Source: Mesorhizobium shangrilense
GTDB taxonomy: Bacteria > Pseudomonadota > Alphaproteobacteria > Rhizobiales > Rhizobiaceae
DNA: 64,000 bases
Assembly: GCF_028826155.1 (NCBI RefSeq)
Contig: NZ_JAQGPN010000001.1
Location: 4,283,501-4,347,500 of the forward strand
Direction: 5' to 3'
The first letter of the stretch is position 1; each line of letters opens with the position of its first letter. Shown one piece after another: positions 48,667-58,351 of this stretch. The position numbers and the translations under genes are program-made. The notes beneath the pieces were generated by a model. That model saw nothing but the letters and a program-made list of their open reading frames with translations. It did not search any database and was not told where the DNA came from.

Positions 48667-48918
48667 ATGCCCCAGCTTACCATCACGTCCAAAGGCCAGG
48701 TGACCCTCAAGAAGGAGGCGCTCCAGCATCTCGGCGCAAAACCGGGAGACACTATCCAGTACGAGCTGCTGCCGAACGGAAGCGTCCGCCTTCAGGCCAA
48801 GCCAAGAGGAACCCTGCCGATTTCAAGCATGTTCGGAATGCTGAAATATGACGGGCCACCGAAGACGTTGGAAGAGATTAAAACCGCGATCGAGGAGGGT
48901 TGGGCCGGCGAACGATGA
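48667..48918 (+). CDS. vapB: AbrB-type antitoxin (VapB)
   Basis: An 83-residue protein with an N-terminal AbrB/SpoVT swapped-hairpin domain (LTITSKGQVTLKKEALQHLG, then AKPGDTIQYELLPNGSVRLQ). The C-terminal tail (PPKTLEEIKTAIEEGWAGER) is the kind that wraps and blocks a PIN-domain toxin. GAGGTGA precedes the ATG. Its stop overlaps the toxin start (ATGA), as in most vapBC pairs, and a perfect inverted repeat just upstream is its likely operator. Confidence 0.88.
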   Translation: MPQLTITSKGQVTLKKEALQHLGAKPGDTIQYELLPNGSVRLQAKPRGTLPISSMFGMLKYDGPPKTLEEIKTAIEEGWAGER

Positions 48919-49322
48919 GAGTGACGGCCGACACCAACGTGCTGTTGCGGGCGATCCTCGCTGATAACCTGTCTCAGGCCGCGATTGCGCAACAGACTCT
49001 CATGGCTGCCGAAATTGTGGTCGTCACCACGCCGACACTCTGTGAACTCGCGTGGGTACTTCACCGTACCTATCGCCAGGGCAGAGATGAGATTGCCAAA
49101 GTCATCCGAGGGCTTCTGACGACGGCAAATGTTGCCATGAACATCGCCGCCGCAAATGCGGGCCTCGCAATTCTCGAAGCCGGCGGTGATTTCGCAGACG
49201 GAGCAATCGCTTTCGAAGGCGACCAACTCGGCGGCGACATATTCGTGACATTCGACCGCAACGCCCATGTCCTTCTCGAACGCAGTGGCGCGAAAAGCCA
49301 CCTGTTGATCACCGGGAACTGA
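48915..49322 (+). CDS. vapC: PIN-domain toxin (VapC)
   Basis: A 135-residue PIN-domain ribonuclease toxin. The acidic catalytic residues can be placed in RVTADTNVLLRAI (Asp), PTLCELAWVLHR (Glu), GDFADGAIAF (Asp) and VTFDRNAHVL (Asp), all present. Such toxins cut specific RNAs, often tRNAs. The ATG at 48915 overlaps the antitoxin stop by 4 bases. The pair looks intact, unlike the decayed pair at 61.5-62.1 kb. Confidence 0.88.
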   Translation: MRVTADTNVLLRAILADNLSQAAIAQQTLMAAEIVVVTTPTLCELAWVLHRTYRQGRDEIAKVIRGLLTTANVAMNIAAANAGLAILEAGGDFADGAIAFEGDQLGGDIFVTFDRNAHVLLERSGAKSHLLITGN

Positions 49323-49328
49323 CCCACC

Positions 49329-50291
49329 TCAATACGTCGTCCGCCTCTCCTCGCTCGGCGGCCGCCCGAACTGCAGGCGGTAGCTCTGGGCGAAGTAGGA
49401 GTGCGAGGTGAAGCCGGTGGCGATCGCCACGTCGAGGATCGGCATGTTGGTCTGCCGCAGCAACTCCCGCGCGCGCTCCAGCCGCAGCCGCATGTAGTAG
49501 CGGCCAGGCGTCATGTTGAGGTGGCGCAGGAAGAGCCTCTCGACCTGGCGCACCGACAGTTTTGCCGATTTGGCGAGTTCAACAGCCGAGTAGGGCTCGT
49601 CGAGGTTGTCCGCCATCAGTTCGACGATCTTCCTCAGCTTCTCCGACTTGCCGGTCAGGTCGCGCTCGGGACCGACGCGCTGCCGGTCGCCCGCCGAACG
49701 TATGCGCTCATGCTGGAACTGGTTGGCGACTCCGTTGGCAAGGTTGACCCCGAAATCGGAGCGCACGATCTCCAGCATCAGGTCGATCGAGGTCGTGCCG
49801 CCGGCGCAGGTGTAGCGCTTGCGGTCGATCTCGAAGACGTTGCCGGTGCATTGGATCTCGGGAAAGCGCTCCGTGAAGCCGGCGCGATTTTCCCAATGGA
49901 TGGTGCAGCGGTGGCCCTCGAGCTGGCCGGCCTCGGCGAGAAGATAGGAGCCGACCGAGAGCGCGCCCAACGCCCCTCCCCTGCGGCCCCAGTTGCGCAG
50001 CGCGCCGAGCACCTTGCTCTTGCCGGGGAAATCTGTCGTGAGTCCGACGCAGACGAACAGTATGTCGGCGTGGGGAATGTCGGCGACGCTGTAGTCGATC
50101 TTCAGCGGCAGGCCGTTCGACGCCATGACGGCGTCGCCGTCGGCCGACACCGTCGTCCATGAGTAGAAATCACGGCCGATCAGGCGGTTCGCCGAACGCA
50201 CAGTATCGATGGCGGCGGCGAGCGAGAACATCGAGAACTTGTCGACCAGCAGGAACGCGAACTGCCGACCGGATTGCTGTGGCTCAGACAT
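49329..50291 (-). CDS. GlxA-family AraC-type transcriptional regulator
   Basis: A 320-residue regulator. The N-terminal 190 residues are a DJ-1/PfpI-like domain (FAFLLVDKFSMFSLAAAIDT, LGALSVGSYLLAEAGQLEGH, CTIHWENRAGFTERFP). The C-terminal 100 residues are an AraC helix-turn-helix pair (VELAKSAKLSVRQVERLFLR, ILDVAIATGFTSHSYFAQSY). Members such as GbdR and CdhR act on glycine betaine, carnitine or arginine catabolism; the target here is unknown. The ATG at 50291 was chosen because the domain begins 10 residues later and the upstream 31 codons are unlike the family. Confidence 0.88.
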   Translation of the reverse strand: MSEPQQSGRQFAFLLVDKFSMFSLAAAIDTVRSANRLIGRDFYSWTTVSADGDAVMASNGLPLKIDYSVADIPHADILFVCVGLTTDFPGKSKVLGALRNWGRRGGALGALSVGSYLLAEAGQLEGHRCTIHWENRAGFTERFPEIQCTGNVFEIDRKRYTCAGGTTSIDLMLEIVRSDFGVNLANGVANQFQHERIRSAGDRQRVGPERDLTGKSEKLRKIVELMADNLDEPYSAVELAKSAKLSVRQVERLFLRHLNMTPGRYYMRLRLERARELLRQTNMPILDVAIATGFTSHSYFAQSYRLQFGRPPSEERRTTY

Positions 50292-50352
50292 GACCGGACT
50301 TTGTACAGGTTTGGACAAACTGCGCAAATCCGCCCGGTCTTGCATGATCGGT

Positions 50353-51252
50353 CTAGAAGGTCGGCCGAGGGAAGCCTGCGGCAAGCGACGCCGACACGAG
50401 CGTGTTCGCCATCAGAAGTGCGATCGTCATCGGACCGACGCCGCCCGGCACCGGGGTGATGGCGCCAGCGTTCATCGAGGCCGCCTTGAAGTCGACGTCG
50501 CCGACAAGGCGGGTCTTGCCCTCGCCCTTCTCCGGCGCAGGTACCCGGTTGATGCCGACATCGATGACCGTGGCGCCCGGATTCACCCAGTCGCCCTTCA
50601 CCATCTCGGGCCGCCCCACCGCGGCAACCAGGATATCCGCGGTCCGGCAGAGCGCCGGCAGATCCGCTGTGCGGCTGTGCGCGATGGTCACCGTGCAGTT
50701 GGCGGCCAGCAGCAGGTTCGCCATCGGCTTGCCGACGATGTTGGATCGCCCGACGACAACGGCGTTGAGACCCGACAGGTCCTTGCCGCGGACCCGCTCG
50801 ATCAGGATCATCGACCCGGCCGGCGTGCATGGCACAAAGGCGGTCTCTGTCTCGCCGGTGCCGAGCTTGCCGACATTGATGAAGTGGAAGCCGTCGACGT
50901 CCTTCTCTGGTGCGATGGTCTGGATGACCTTGCCTGCGTCGAGGTGGCGGGGCAGCGGCAGCTGGACGAGGATGCCGTGGATGGCGGGGTCCGCGTTTAG
51001 ATCGGCGATAAGCTCCAGGAGTTGCTCCTCTGACGTATCGGCGGGAAGCGTATGCTGGACCGAGTGGAAGCCGCACTCCTTGGCCTTCTTCGACTTGGAA
51101 GCGACATAGACCTGGCTGGCGGGATCCTCGCCGACGATGACAACGGCCAGGCCAGGGGCGCGATGACCGGCTGCGGTCAGTTCGGCCGTGCGCTTCCTGA
51201 CCGTTTCGACGACGTCCTCAGCAACGCGCTTGCCATCGATGATGTCTGCCAT
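50353..51252 (-). CDS. folD: Methylenetetrahydrofolate dehydrogenase/cyclohydrolase
   Basis: A 299-residue bifunctional enzyme that interconverts methylene-, methenyl- and formyl-tetrahydrofolate in the cytoplasm. The family blocks are all present: [14 protein letters not shown] with the catalytic lysine, [37 protein letters not shown], and the end [19 protein letters not shown]. It is a single-copy-type housekeeping gene; the neighbours do not suggest a folate operon. Confidence 0.96.
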   Translation of the reverse strand: MADIIDGKRVAEDVVETVRKRTAELTAAGHRAPGLAVVIVGEDPASQVYVASKSKKAKECGFHSVQHTLPADTSEEQLLELIADLNADPAIHGILVQLPLPRHLDAGKVIQTIAPEKDVDGFHFINVGKLGTGETETAFVPCTPAGSMILIERVRGKDLSGLNAVVVGRSNIVGKPMANLLLAANCTVTIAHSRTADLPALCRTADILVAAVGRPEMVKGDWVNPGATVIDVGINRVPAPEKGEGKTRLVGDVDFKAASMNAGAITPVPGGVGPMTIALLMANTLVSASLAAGFPRPTF

Positions 51253-51361
51253 GCTTCATCCTTCGTGAGCTCGTTTGTCCGGCCGCATATTGCCAAAAAC
51301 GCTCCGGCGCAATCACGCCATTGCGCCGTCCCATGCCGTAAACCCGAAATCATCGGCAAAA

Positions 51362-53806
51362 TCAAAGGAAGCGGCGCTTCTGCCGGCTCTCGGTGAGATC
51401 GCGCACCGCTTCCCGGAATTCGGCGAGGCTGGCGCGTATCTCGGCGATAGCCTCTGCCGAACCCGGCTCAACCGGCGACATTCTTGCTTCGGCAGCGCGC
51501 ACGTAGCGCTCCGGGGAAGACCAGCCCTGGTATCCTGCTTGCTGCGACCGGCTCCGCGCGAGTTCGGGATAGGGAATTACCTCGGAGTACGGGTAGGCGG
51601 ACGCGTGGCTCGCGATGGACGCGTTGTCGGCTGAAGGGCGCCCATGGATCGGAGATCTGTGGGACGACGGCCATGCGTATCCGTGCGCGTCGTTCGCCGC
51701 CGAGCGGAGTGCCCTGCCGTGGCCGTTTGGAAATCTGTCCGCCTGGTCGGGACGGACGGCTCCCTCTCCGGGGACCGGAGATTCGTGGTCGCTCCGCCGG
51801 GCCAGAAGCGGGCTTCTCTCGCCCGATGGCCCCGGCGATGACCCGCCCGGACCCGGCGAGAACGGAGCAGGCCCCCGTCTCCCGTTGCGGTCCTGCCGCC
51901 GGCGTTCGCGCAGGCTGTCATAGGCCCCACGCATGGCTGCCAGGCCGACGCCCGAGGCGAACCCAAGCAGCATGCCAGTCAGCGCGATGTTCGAACGCGA
52001 CGGACCCGAGGGATCCAGCGGCGGATAGGCTTCGGAGATCACGCTCACGTTGGCCGTGTTGATGCCACGCTGTTCGCCTGTTTCCCTGGCGCGCAGCAGG
52101 TAGGATTCGTAGACGGCGCGCCTGGTGGACGCCACCCGCTCAAGTTCACGCAGCTCGACCAGTTCGCCGCCGAGATCGCCCTGCCTGACCTTCAGCTGAG
52201 CCAGGCGCTGCGCCAGTTGCTGCTCCAGTTCCACGGCGCGCTTGAGTTCGACCTGGATGGACGAGCCGATGCGGCGCAGTTCCGACGCGATCTGGTCGCG
52301 AGCGCCGGCAAGCTGGGCCTCAATGGCCTGTCGCTGGGGATGGCGCGGCCCCAACCTGACGGCAAGCCGGTCGGCCTCGTTCTTCAAGGCCGCGTACTGC
52401 GACCTGAGTTCGGTGATGACGCTGGAATTCAGGCTTTCGGGAATTGCGCCGCCCAGCACCGAATCGACGCCGACGTCGCGAACACTTGCCGCCCTGGCAT
52501 TGAGCTCAAGGGTCCGGGCCCGCGCTCCAGTCAATTGCTCGTTCAGCCTGATGATCTCGTCATCGGTGATCAGCCGGCCTTGAGGATCGATGATGTCGTT
52601 CTCAGCCTTGAAGGCCGCCACCTTGCGCTCGGCCTGCTCGACCCCGGCGCGAAGCTCGTCGAGCCCCTTCGCCAATTCATCGGCCGCGCGACCGGCCGTC
52701 TGCGACTGTATCTCCCCGGACGTCTGCAGGAACACCTCCCGCATCTTGTTGGCGATGAGCGCCGACTTCTCCGGGCTCTCGCTCCGGGCGCCGATGGTGA
52801 CGACGAAGGTCTTGCCGCCGCGCTCCACCGACAGGTTTCTGGCGAGATTCTCGATGGCGATGGTGTGGCGATGGTCCGCTGCCCCTCCGTCGTCGCTGCT
52901 GCGCGACAGCATCGCGCGCAGTTCGCCGATTAGGGAGCGCAAGCCGAACGACTTGCGCTGGCCGTTGAATTCGGGATCCTGGTCAAGCTTGAGTTCGTCA
53001 ACGACCTTGCCCAGCACCGTGCCGGACGTCAGCACTCGCACCTGGTTCTCGATGATCGCAAGCGTCGCATCCGACGGGAGACCCTGCTGGGTCAGATCCC
53101 TGTCGGACAGCTTCAGGTCGCGGGGATCGACCAGAAGCTCGGTGATGGCCTCGTATTTCTTTGGTGTGGACAGAGCGATCCCGACACCGACCAACGTACC
53201 GACAATGGTGGCGGCAAGGATCAGACCCTTGGAGTCGAAAATCGCGCCGATGACCCGAAGCGGATCGATCAGCGGCGTCCACTGCTGGAACTCCTGGTTT
53301 ACCTGCGGTGGGACGACGTGGCCCTGACCGGGCTCGTCAGCGGCGACGCGCATCGGGAACTCGCCAACGGCACGTTGCGTATCCGTCACCTCGTCCGTGC
53401 CAGGCGCCGACGCATCGGCGCGGCTCGTGCGCGATGGCGAAGGACCGAGCCAGCCGCGCACAAAATCCTTGGTGCGCTCAAGCGGACCTGCGGGCAGATC
53501 GACTGCCGGCTCCGCCGCGAGCCCTGCGGGGGCTTCGGTCCCGCCATATGGCTGCCGGTCCGACCTCCTCCGCTCCATGGCCGGCACCGGCTCACCGTTG
53601 GCCAAGGCATCGAGAATGGTATTGCGCTGGCCTTCGCGACGGGAGCGCGCCAGTCGATGGCGACTTACAGCGTCGTTCTGCAAGGTCGGGGTTGGAGATC
53701 CAGACGGCATTGGCAAGCGATCCGCGTCTGCCTCTTCGGCAACGCGGCTGAGCGAGAGAAGCGACCTTAGGTGCTGCCTCGCGCCAGTTTTCTCACCTTC
53801 ATGCAT
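51362..53806 (-). CDS. Wzz/GumC-type polysaccharide co-polymerase without kinase domain
   Basis: An 814-residue inner-membrane protein. A Pro/Arg-rich cytoplasmic N-terminus of about 180 residues leads to a first membrane helix (about 195-215, GLILAATIVGTLVGVGIALS), a Wzz domain, a long periplasmic coiled coil (about 370-620), and a second helix (about 640-660, NIALTGMLLGFASGVGLAAM). The cytoplasmic tail is Gly/Pro/Ser/Arg-rich and has no Walker motifs or Tyr cluster, so the tyrosine-kinase half seen in ExoP-like proteins is missing. It would set polymer length and link to export. It is divergent from the flippase gene. Confidence 0.85.
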   Translation of the reverse strand: MHEGEKTGARQHLRSLLSLSRVAEEADADRLPMPSGSPTPTLQNDAVSRHRLARSRREGQRNTILDALANGEPVPAMERRRSDRQPYGGTEAPAGLAAEPAVDLPAGPLERTKDFVRGWLGPSPSRTSRADASAPGTDEVTDTQRAVGEFPMRVAADEPGQGHVVPPQVNQEFQQWTPLIDPLRVIGAIFDSKGLILAATIVGTLVGVGIALSTPKKYEAITELLVDPRDLKLSDRDLTQQGLPSDATLAIIENQVRVLTSGTVLGKVVDELKLDQDPEFNGQRKSFGLRSLIGELRAMLSRSSDDGGAADHRHTIAIENLARNLSVERGGKTFVVTIGARSESPEKSALIANKMREVFLQTSGEIQSQTAGRAADELAKGLDELRAGVEQAERKVAAFKAENDIIDPQGRLITDDEIIRLNEQLTGARARTLELNARAASVRDVGVDSVLGGAIPESLNSSVITELRSQYAALKNEADRLAVRLGPRHPQRQAIEAQLAGARDQIASELRRIGSSIQVELKRAVELEQQLAQRLAQLKVRQGDLGGELVELRELERVASTRRAVYESYLLRARETGEQRGINTANVSVISEAYPPLDPSGPSRSNIALTGMLLGFASGVGLAAMRGAYDSLRERRRQDRNGRRGPAPFSPGPGGSSPGPSGERSPLLARRSDHESPVPGEGAVRPDQADRFPNGHGRALRSAANDAHGYAWPSSHRSPIHGRPSADNASIASHASAYPYSEVIPYPELARSRSQQAGYQGWSSPERYVRAAEARMSPVEPGSAEAIAEIRASLAEFREAVRDLTESRQKRRFL

Positions 53807-53948
53807 AGAGACGCCAGTGGACTCCCCCGCCGTCCGGGACTCGGATGGCTCATTCGTTAAGGCACGCTAAAGGGGCGTGGAAAACAAAAGGTTAATTTCG
53901 GGCGAATTTTCGCCGCCGATACAGCCCGTTAAGCATTGGCGTATAGGC

Positions 53949-55256
53949 ATGTCCGGGACCATGACGGATCTTGCAGACAGCGCTCCCGTAAGCAGGACGG
54001 CGAAGCTGAGGAGGCTCCTGACCGCCCGGCGCAACCTTCTGCGAGGCTATCTTTCAGCGGTCAGCGGCTCGGCCGGCCGGCTGGTCTTTTCGCTGGTCTA
54101 CTTCGTTGCGCTCGCCAACTCGCTTTCGATCCCGGACTTCGGCCTTTTCGCCACCGCGAGCGCCGCAGGCGTGATGCTGTCGCGCATCCTGGCCTTCGGC
54201 TTCATCTCGCCACTCTACCGGGCCGCGAGCGTCAAGCCTCGGCTGATCGGCGTCTTCACCGGCGGCTTCCTGCTGATGTCCGCTCTCTCGCTGCCAGCAC
54301 TCGCGCTGGCCTCGTTCGGGACCTACCTCCTGTTCTTCTCGCCCGAACTGAGCCTCCCGGTGTTCCTCACGGTGATCGCCGCCGAGGCGCTGCTGTGGCG
54401 TCCCTTCGAAGCTGTCGTCATCGTCAACAACGGACTGGGCTTGTTCGGACGCGGCGCGCTCCTGGTCATCATGGGAACGGCGTTCCGGGCTGCGGCGGCT
54501 GGCGTCTTCGCGTTCTGGCCGCATCACGATCTCGGCAGCTGGAGTCTCCTCTATCTGGCGGCCAATGCCGGCGCGCTGCTGATCGGCGCGGCGCTATGCT
54601 ATCCAAGGCAGCGCATCCGCTTCCGGCCGGCGCTCTACTGGCGTCGCCTCCACGACGCCGTCACGGTCGCCGGCAGCGAGGTGCTGTTCTATCTGCAATC
54701 GGAGTTCGACAAGCTGATCGTGCTGGCGCTCGGCGGCCCCGCCCTCGCGGGCATCTATGCGATCGTCATGCGGCTGGTGGACCTCACCGCAATCCCGATC
54801 AGGGCCTTCTCCATGATGCTGGTCCAGAAGATGATGCGGACGCCGGAAATGCTGCGTGGCCTGCGCGCCAGGGCCGGCATCGAGGCCGCAATCTTCGCGG
54901 TGTCGACGGCCGCGCTTGCCGCAATGGCGGTAGTCTTGCACTTCTTCCCCACCGCACTCGGCCGAAACGTCGCCGAGGCCGCGCCGCTGGTCGGCCTCGC
55001 CATTTTTGTGCCTGGCCTGCGCAATCTCATCGAGTACCAGGCCGAACTCCTCTATGCACGCGGGCAGACGTTGCTGCGCGTCGTCAGCCTCGCCATGCTG
55101 GCAGCCCTCAAGGCGCTTATCTTGTTCGTCCTGATACGGGCGGCCTCGACGCCCGACGGCCTGATCTGGTCGCTCAATGCCGGGTTCCTCGGGCTTTATC
55201 TGGCGTCCGCAGCGTTCACCTATGCCGCGCTCACGCGCCCGGCCAGAACGTTCTGA
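53949..55256 (+). CDS. Polysaccharide flippase (Wzx-like)
   Basis: A protein of 435 residues from the ATG at 53949, or 459 from a GTG at 53877, with about 12 hydrophobic helices. The pattern follows the MOP/Wzx group: LLRGYLSAVSGSAGRLVFSL at the start, FDKLIVLALGGPALAGIYAI in the middle. It would move lipid-linked repeat units across the inner membrane. The start is uncertain; residues between the two candidates are not membrane or signal sequence. First gene on the plus strand of the polysaccharide cluster. Confidence 0.8.
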   Translation: MSGTMTDLADSAPVSRTAKLRRLLTARRNLLRGYLSAVSGSAGRLVFSLVYFVALANSLSIPDFGLFATASAAGVMLSRILAFGFISPLYRAASVKPRLIGVFTGGFLLMSALSLPALALASFGTYLLFFSPELSLPVFLTVIAAEALLWRPFEAVVIVNNGLGLFGRGALLVIMGTAFRAAAAGVFAFWPHHDLGSWSLLYLAANAGALLIGAALCYPRQRIRFRPALYWRRLHDAVTVAGSEVLFYLQSEFDKLIVLALGGPALAGIYAIVMRLVDLTAIPIRAFSMMLVQKMMRTPEMLRGLRARAGIEAAIFAVSTAALAAMAVVLHFFPTALGRNVAEAAPLVGLAIFVPGLRNLIEYQAELLYARGQTLLRVVSLAMLAALKALILFVLIRAASTPDGLIWSLNAGFLGLYLASAAFTYAALTRPARTF

Positions 55257-55284
55257 CCCAGCCCATGCGCCTCGACTGACGAGA

Positions 55285-56214
55285 TCAGACCAGCCCGGTC
55301 AGCCGGCGAATGCGGCCCAGGTCAGTGCCGATGAAGGACTGCATGCCGATGGCGACCTGTTCGGGTGCCATCGTTGCGACGAAATCGGCCAGTTGTTCAT
55401 CCGACATCGGGTCGCCGAACCATTTGACGTGGCAGAATTCGCGGTCGTCGTGGAAATGGTCCTGTCCGGCCAGGACGTCATCGACGAAACGGCCGTAGAT
55501 CATGCATTCCGAGAATTTTCGCCGGGTTCCGGCGGCCGCGACCCAGTTGCGGCCCGACACCTTCTCCAGATGCTCGCACAAGGCCACCATGGTCGCGCGA
55601 CGCCATGCGATCACCGTCGTGATGTAGTCGTCGTTCGAGATCGGCTCTACCGGAATCCCAAGCACACGCGCCGCATTGTCGGACCATGCCCGCTGATCTG
55701 CGATCTGGGGTTTCAGCAAGGCGTCCTTGTTGCGATAGAGCCTGACCTTGTCGTCGCGGTGAAACGCGGCGCAGTCGAAGGGCTTGAGGAACACCACGTC
55801 GGAATCGCAATAGACCAGCACGTCTTCCGTCGACGCCATGGCGATCGCCATACGCCGCAGTTGCTGCACGTGCCAGCCGCGCAGCGGCATGGTGAAGGGG
55901 CTCAGCCACAGTCGACGCTTGAACCCGCTCAGCGGATCGTCGATCGGCACCAGCCACCGCGGCAGCAGATCCCGTTCGCTGATGACGACGCGGCGCGGCG
56001 ATTCCAGCGCGCGAAACAGGCTGACGTCGCGTTGCTCGACGAGCAGATAGTGCTTGTCGAATCCGGTGACGAAGTGATCGAGCGTCTCGCAGAGCAGACG
56101 GCAGCGCTCGAAGTCGGGCGCATAGCTCGGTGTCACGATGGCCGATGTCGGCCGGCGAGCCGGCGTCGATGCCGTCCTCGTGAGCGATTCGGTAGACATG
56201 AGACAATCGTCCAT
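55285..56214 (-). CDS. DUF6492-type putative glycosyltransferase
   Basis: A protein of about 309 residues. The N-terminus after a short polar leader reads SAIVTPSYAPDFERCRLLCE, then YLLVEQRDVSLF and VLVYCDSDVVFLKPFD. The DSD motif after a hydrophobic strand is the nucleotide-sugar and metal site of GT-A folds. Start choice: the ATG at 56214 has GAGG 8 bases upstream; 56199 and 56235 are alternatives. It lies immediately after the WecG-type gene with a slight overlap, so it is the last gene of a three-gene minus-strand operon. The sugar is unknown. Confidence 0.7.
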   Translation of the reverse strand: MDDCLMSTESLTRTASTPARRPTSAIVTPSYAPDFERCRLLCETLDHFVTGFDKHYLLVEQRDVSLFRALESPRRVVISERDLLPRWLVPIDDPLSGFKRRLWLSPFTMPLRGWHVQQLRRMAIAMASTEDVLVYCDSDVVFLKPFDCAAFHRDDKVRLYRNKDALLKPQIADQRAWSDNAARVLGIPVEPISNDDYITTVIAWRRATMVALCEHLEKVSGRNWVAAAGTRRKFSECMIYGRFVDDVLAGQDHFHDDREFCHVKWFGDPMSDEQLADFVATMAPEQVAIGMQSFIGTDLGRIRRLTGLV

Positions 56215-56224
56215 GATCGCTGCC

Positions 56225-56992
56225 TCAGCCTGCAATCTTCTGTTTCAGCACGCGCCACAGGAACTGCGGATTGCCGATAAGGTAGCGCCGCCACAAGCGG
56301 CCCGGTTCGATCCACAGGCGGAACAGCCATTCGCACCTCAGCCTGCGCACCCAGCCCGGCGCCCGCGGCACAGCCCCCGCGAAGAAGTCGAACAGCGCGC
56401 CGACGGCAAGCGGCAACGTCGCATGGCGCTGGTCGAGGTGCTGCGCGATCCATTTCTCCTGCTTGGGAACACCCATGGCGACGAGCAGGATGTCGGGCCG
56501 TTCGGCCGCGAGGTCGGCGCAGATGGCGGCAGTCTCTGTTTCGGAAAAGAAGCCGTCCGCCACCGCTCGATAGTGATGCTGGGGTATGTTGCGACGCAGG
56601 GCGGCGACTGCGCCATCAAGGTTGGCGCGGCGCCCGCCGATCAGCCCGACGGTGAGCGGTGTCTGCGTCTGCGAGAGCAGCGCCGGCACGAAATCCGTTC
56701 CGTTGAGATTGGCCGGCAACGGCTCGCCATGGAGAAGCTTCGACGCAATATCGACGCCGACGCCATCGGGCAGGACCAGGAAGTCGCGCAGCGCCTGCTT
56801 GAACTCACGGTCCGCGGCGGCGCAATTGGCGACATGCGCGTTGAGGAACGCCACCTTCGTGTGGTGTCGATCAGCGATGCGCGATTGCATCAATTCGATC
56901 GCAGCGCTCCAGTGCAGGGCCGCCACCCTCACGCCGACGATGTCCCGATAGGAGACCGGTGTCGCCGTCGAGGTAGAAGCTCGAACGTTCAT
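56225..56992 (-). CDS. WecG/TagA/CpsF family glycosyltransferase
   Basis: A 255-residue glycosyltransferase of family GT26 type. Recognisable blocks are FLNAHVANCAAADREFKQAL, LPDGVGVDIASKLLHGE, VGLIGGRRANLDGAVAALRR and ILLVAMGVPKQEKWIAQHLD, the last being the most conserved part of this group. Such enzymes add N-acetylmannosamine or related sugars to a lipid-linked primer. Its start overlaps the end of the preceding gene by 4 bases (ATGA), so the two are translationally coupled. Confidence 0.9.
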   Translation of the reverse strand: MNVRASTSTATPVSYRDIVGVRVAALHWSAAIELMQSRIADRHHTKVAFLNAHVANCAAADREFKQALRDFLVLPDGVGVDIASKLLHGEPLPANLNGTDFVPALLSQTQTPLTVGLIGGRRANLDGAVAALRRNIPQHHYRAVADGFFSETETAAICADLAAERPDILLVAMGVPKQEKWIAQHLDQRHATLPLAVGALFDFFAGAVPRAPGWVRRLRCEWLFRLWIEPGRLWRRYLIGNPQFLWRVLKQKIAG

Positions 56993-58161
56993 GCGGCCGC
57001 CTCAAGCCGTCCCGCCTTCAGCGTTTCGAGGCCACGCCGGATGGTGGCGTCGAGGGCGGCGCGCTGCGCGGCATAGAACCGGCTGCCGTCGATGCAGTCC
57101 GGCTTCTTCGACGTCTCGACGAGCAGGCGCGCAAACTCCCTGGCGTCGTCGGTAACGGCGCAGTTCTCCGGAACGTTGGTGATGCCGCGCAGCGAACTCC
57201 TCGTCGCCACCGAAGGCAGGCCGAGTTCGAAAGTCTCGATCGTCTTCAACTGGACGCCTGTCCCCGCCCGGCTGATCAACGGCACCGCCGCGCCCGACAG
57301 CACGAATTCGGTGGCGTCCGGCACGCGCCCCACGAGGCGGACGCCCGGATGGTCGGATCGGATCCTTGTCGGGACGCTACCTGCGATGTTCACCCTGAAG
57401 TCAGACGGCAGATGCGGCACGACCTCGTTCAGGAACCATTCGAGGCCTATCAGGTTCGGGTGCCAGGTCCAGGTGCCGATCAAGGCGGCGTCACAGGCGA
57501 TATCCCGCCTGGTCACCCGCTGCGGCGGCGTCAGTCGCGCCACCAGAGGCAGCCACGCGGACCTTGCATCCGAGGCGACGCCGAGCGGTGCGCGATCCTC
57601 CGGCGCCAGTGTGTAGACGAAGCTGGCCCTGTCGCAGAGGCGCTTCTCCACCGTCTCGAGCAGGCGCGCCTCGCGCCGGTAGAGAAAGCGTTCGACCGCG
57701 CTGTGGGCGGCTTCGGCATTCTCGGCGGCGGAACGGTACTCGACGTTATAGGGTGCGAAGAGGCTAGGCTTGTGGACGAAGCACTCTTCATATGCGGCGG
57801 CGAACTGCACCGAGTTCAACAGGAATCCGTCGAACGGCTCCAGCCGCGCCAGTTCCTTCTTCAGCGCAGCCGGTGGAATTGCCAGCAGCTTGGCCGACGA
57901 AAACGTCATGTTGGAGAGCATTGCCTTGCCGAGCCAGCGCAGTTTCGTGCGGGTGTCGGCGCGATCCGTCCTGACCTCGAGCGTCCCCAGCACCACGGTT
58001 TGGTCCGGATCTATGGCCTCACGGCCGGGCAGCTTGAAACCAACAACGGTCACGCGCACGCCCGCGCGACGCAACGCGTCGACGATGGCCGCTGTCGCGA
58101 TCTCATAGCCAGACGTCATGGCGCCGTCAGGCACGAGGGAAGTGGCGAACACAAGATGCAT
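56989..58161 (-). CDS. GT4-like glycosyltransferase
   Basis: A protein of about 390 residues with the GT-B plan: an N-terminal domain starting HLVFATSLVPDGAMTSGYEI, and a C-terminal domain with AALIGTWTWHPNLIGLEWFL, VRLVGRVPDATEFVLSGAAV and VPLISRAGTGVQLKTIETFE, where the Glu-x7-Glu-like end binds the donor. The middle ALAPEDRAPLGV region is also usual. The ATG at 58161 follows a TTG that could add two residues. First gene of the minus-strand operon; divergent from the GT2 gene. Confidence 0.82.
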   Translation of the reverse strand: MHLVFATSLVPDGAMTSGYEIATAAIVDALRRAGVRVTVVGFKLPGREAIDPDQTVVLGTLEVRTDRADTRTKLRWLGKAMLSNMTFSSAKLLAIPPAALKKELARLEPFDGFLLNSVQFAAAYEECFVHKPSLFAPYNVEYRSAAENAEAAHSAVERFLYRREARLLETVEKRLCDRASFVYTLAPEDRAPLGVASDARSAWLPLVARLTPPQRVTRRDIACDAALIGTWTWHPNLIGLEWFLNEVVPHLPSDFRVNIAGSVPTRIRSDHPGVRLVGRVPDATEFVLSGAAVPLISRAGTGVQLKTIETFELGLPSVATRSSLRGITNVPENCAVTDDAREFARLLVETSKKPDCIDGSRFYAAQRAALDATIRRGLETLKAGRLEAAA

Positions 58162-58351
58162 GACCAAGCCTTTTGGCTCTGGATCGCAAACTCGGATAAA
58201 TTTTCGCTTAAGTTGAGCGTGACAATGATCGGCAACCTCGTTCCGACCTCAGGTTGTGGGGACGGCGTTGCCGTCTTGGCGTTTCCGGGCAGCAATTCGC
58301 GGACCCCGCTTAACCGATCGTTATGCGCGCGATGGTATCGACCGATGGCCC

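Noticed and set aside
53855..53870. TTAAGGCACGCTAAA before the flippase gene considered as a CtrA box
   Set aside because: The second half is TAAA, not TTAA, so it is a near miss with no other support.
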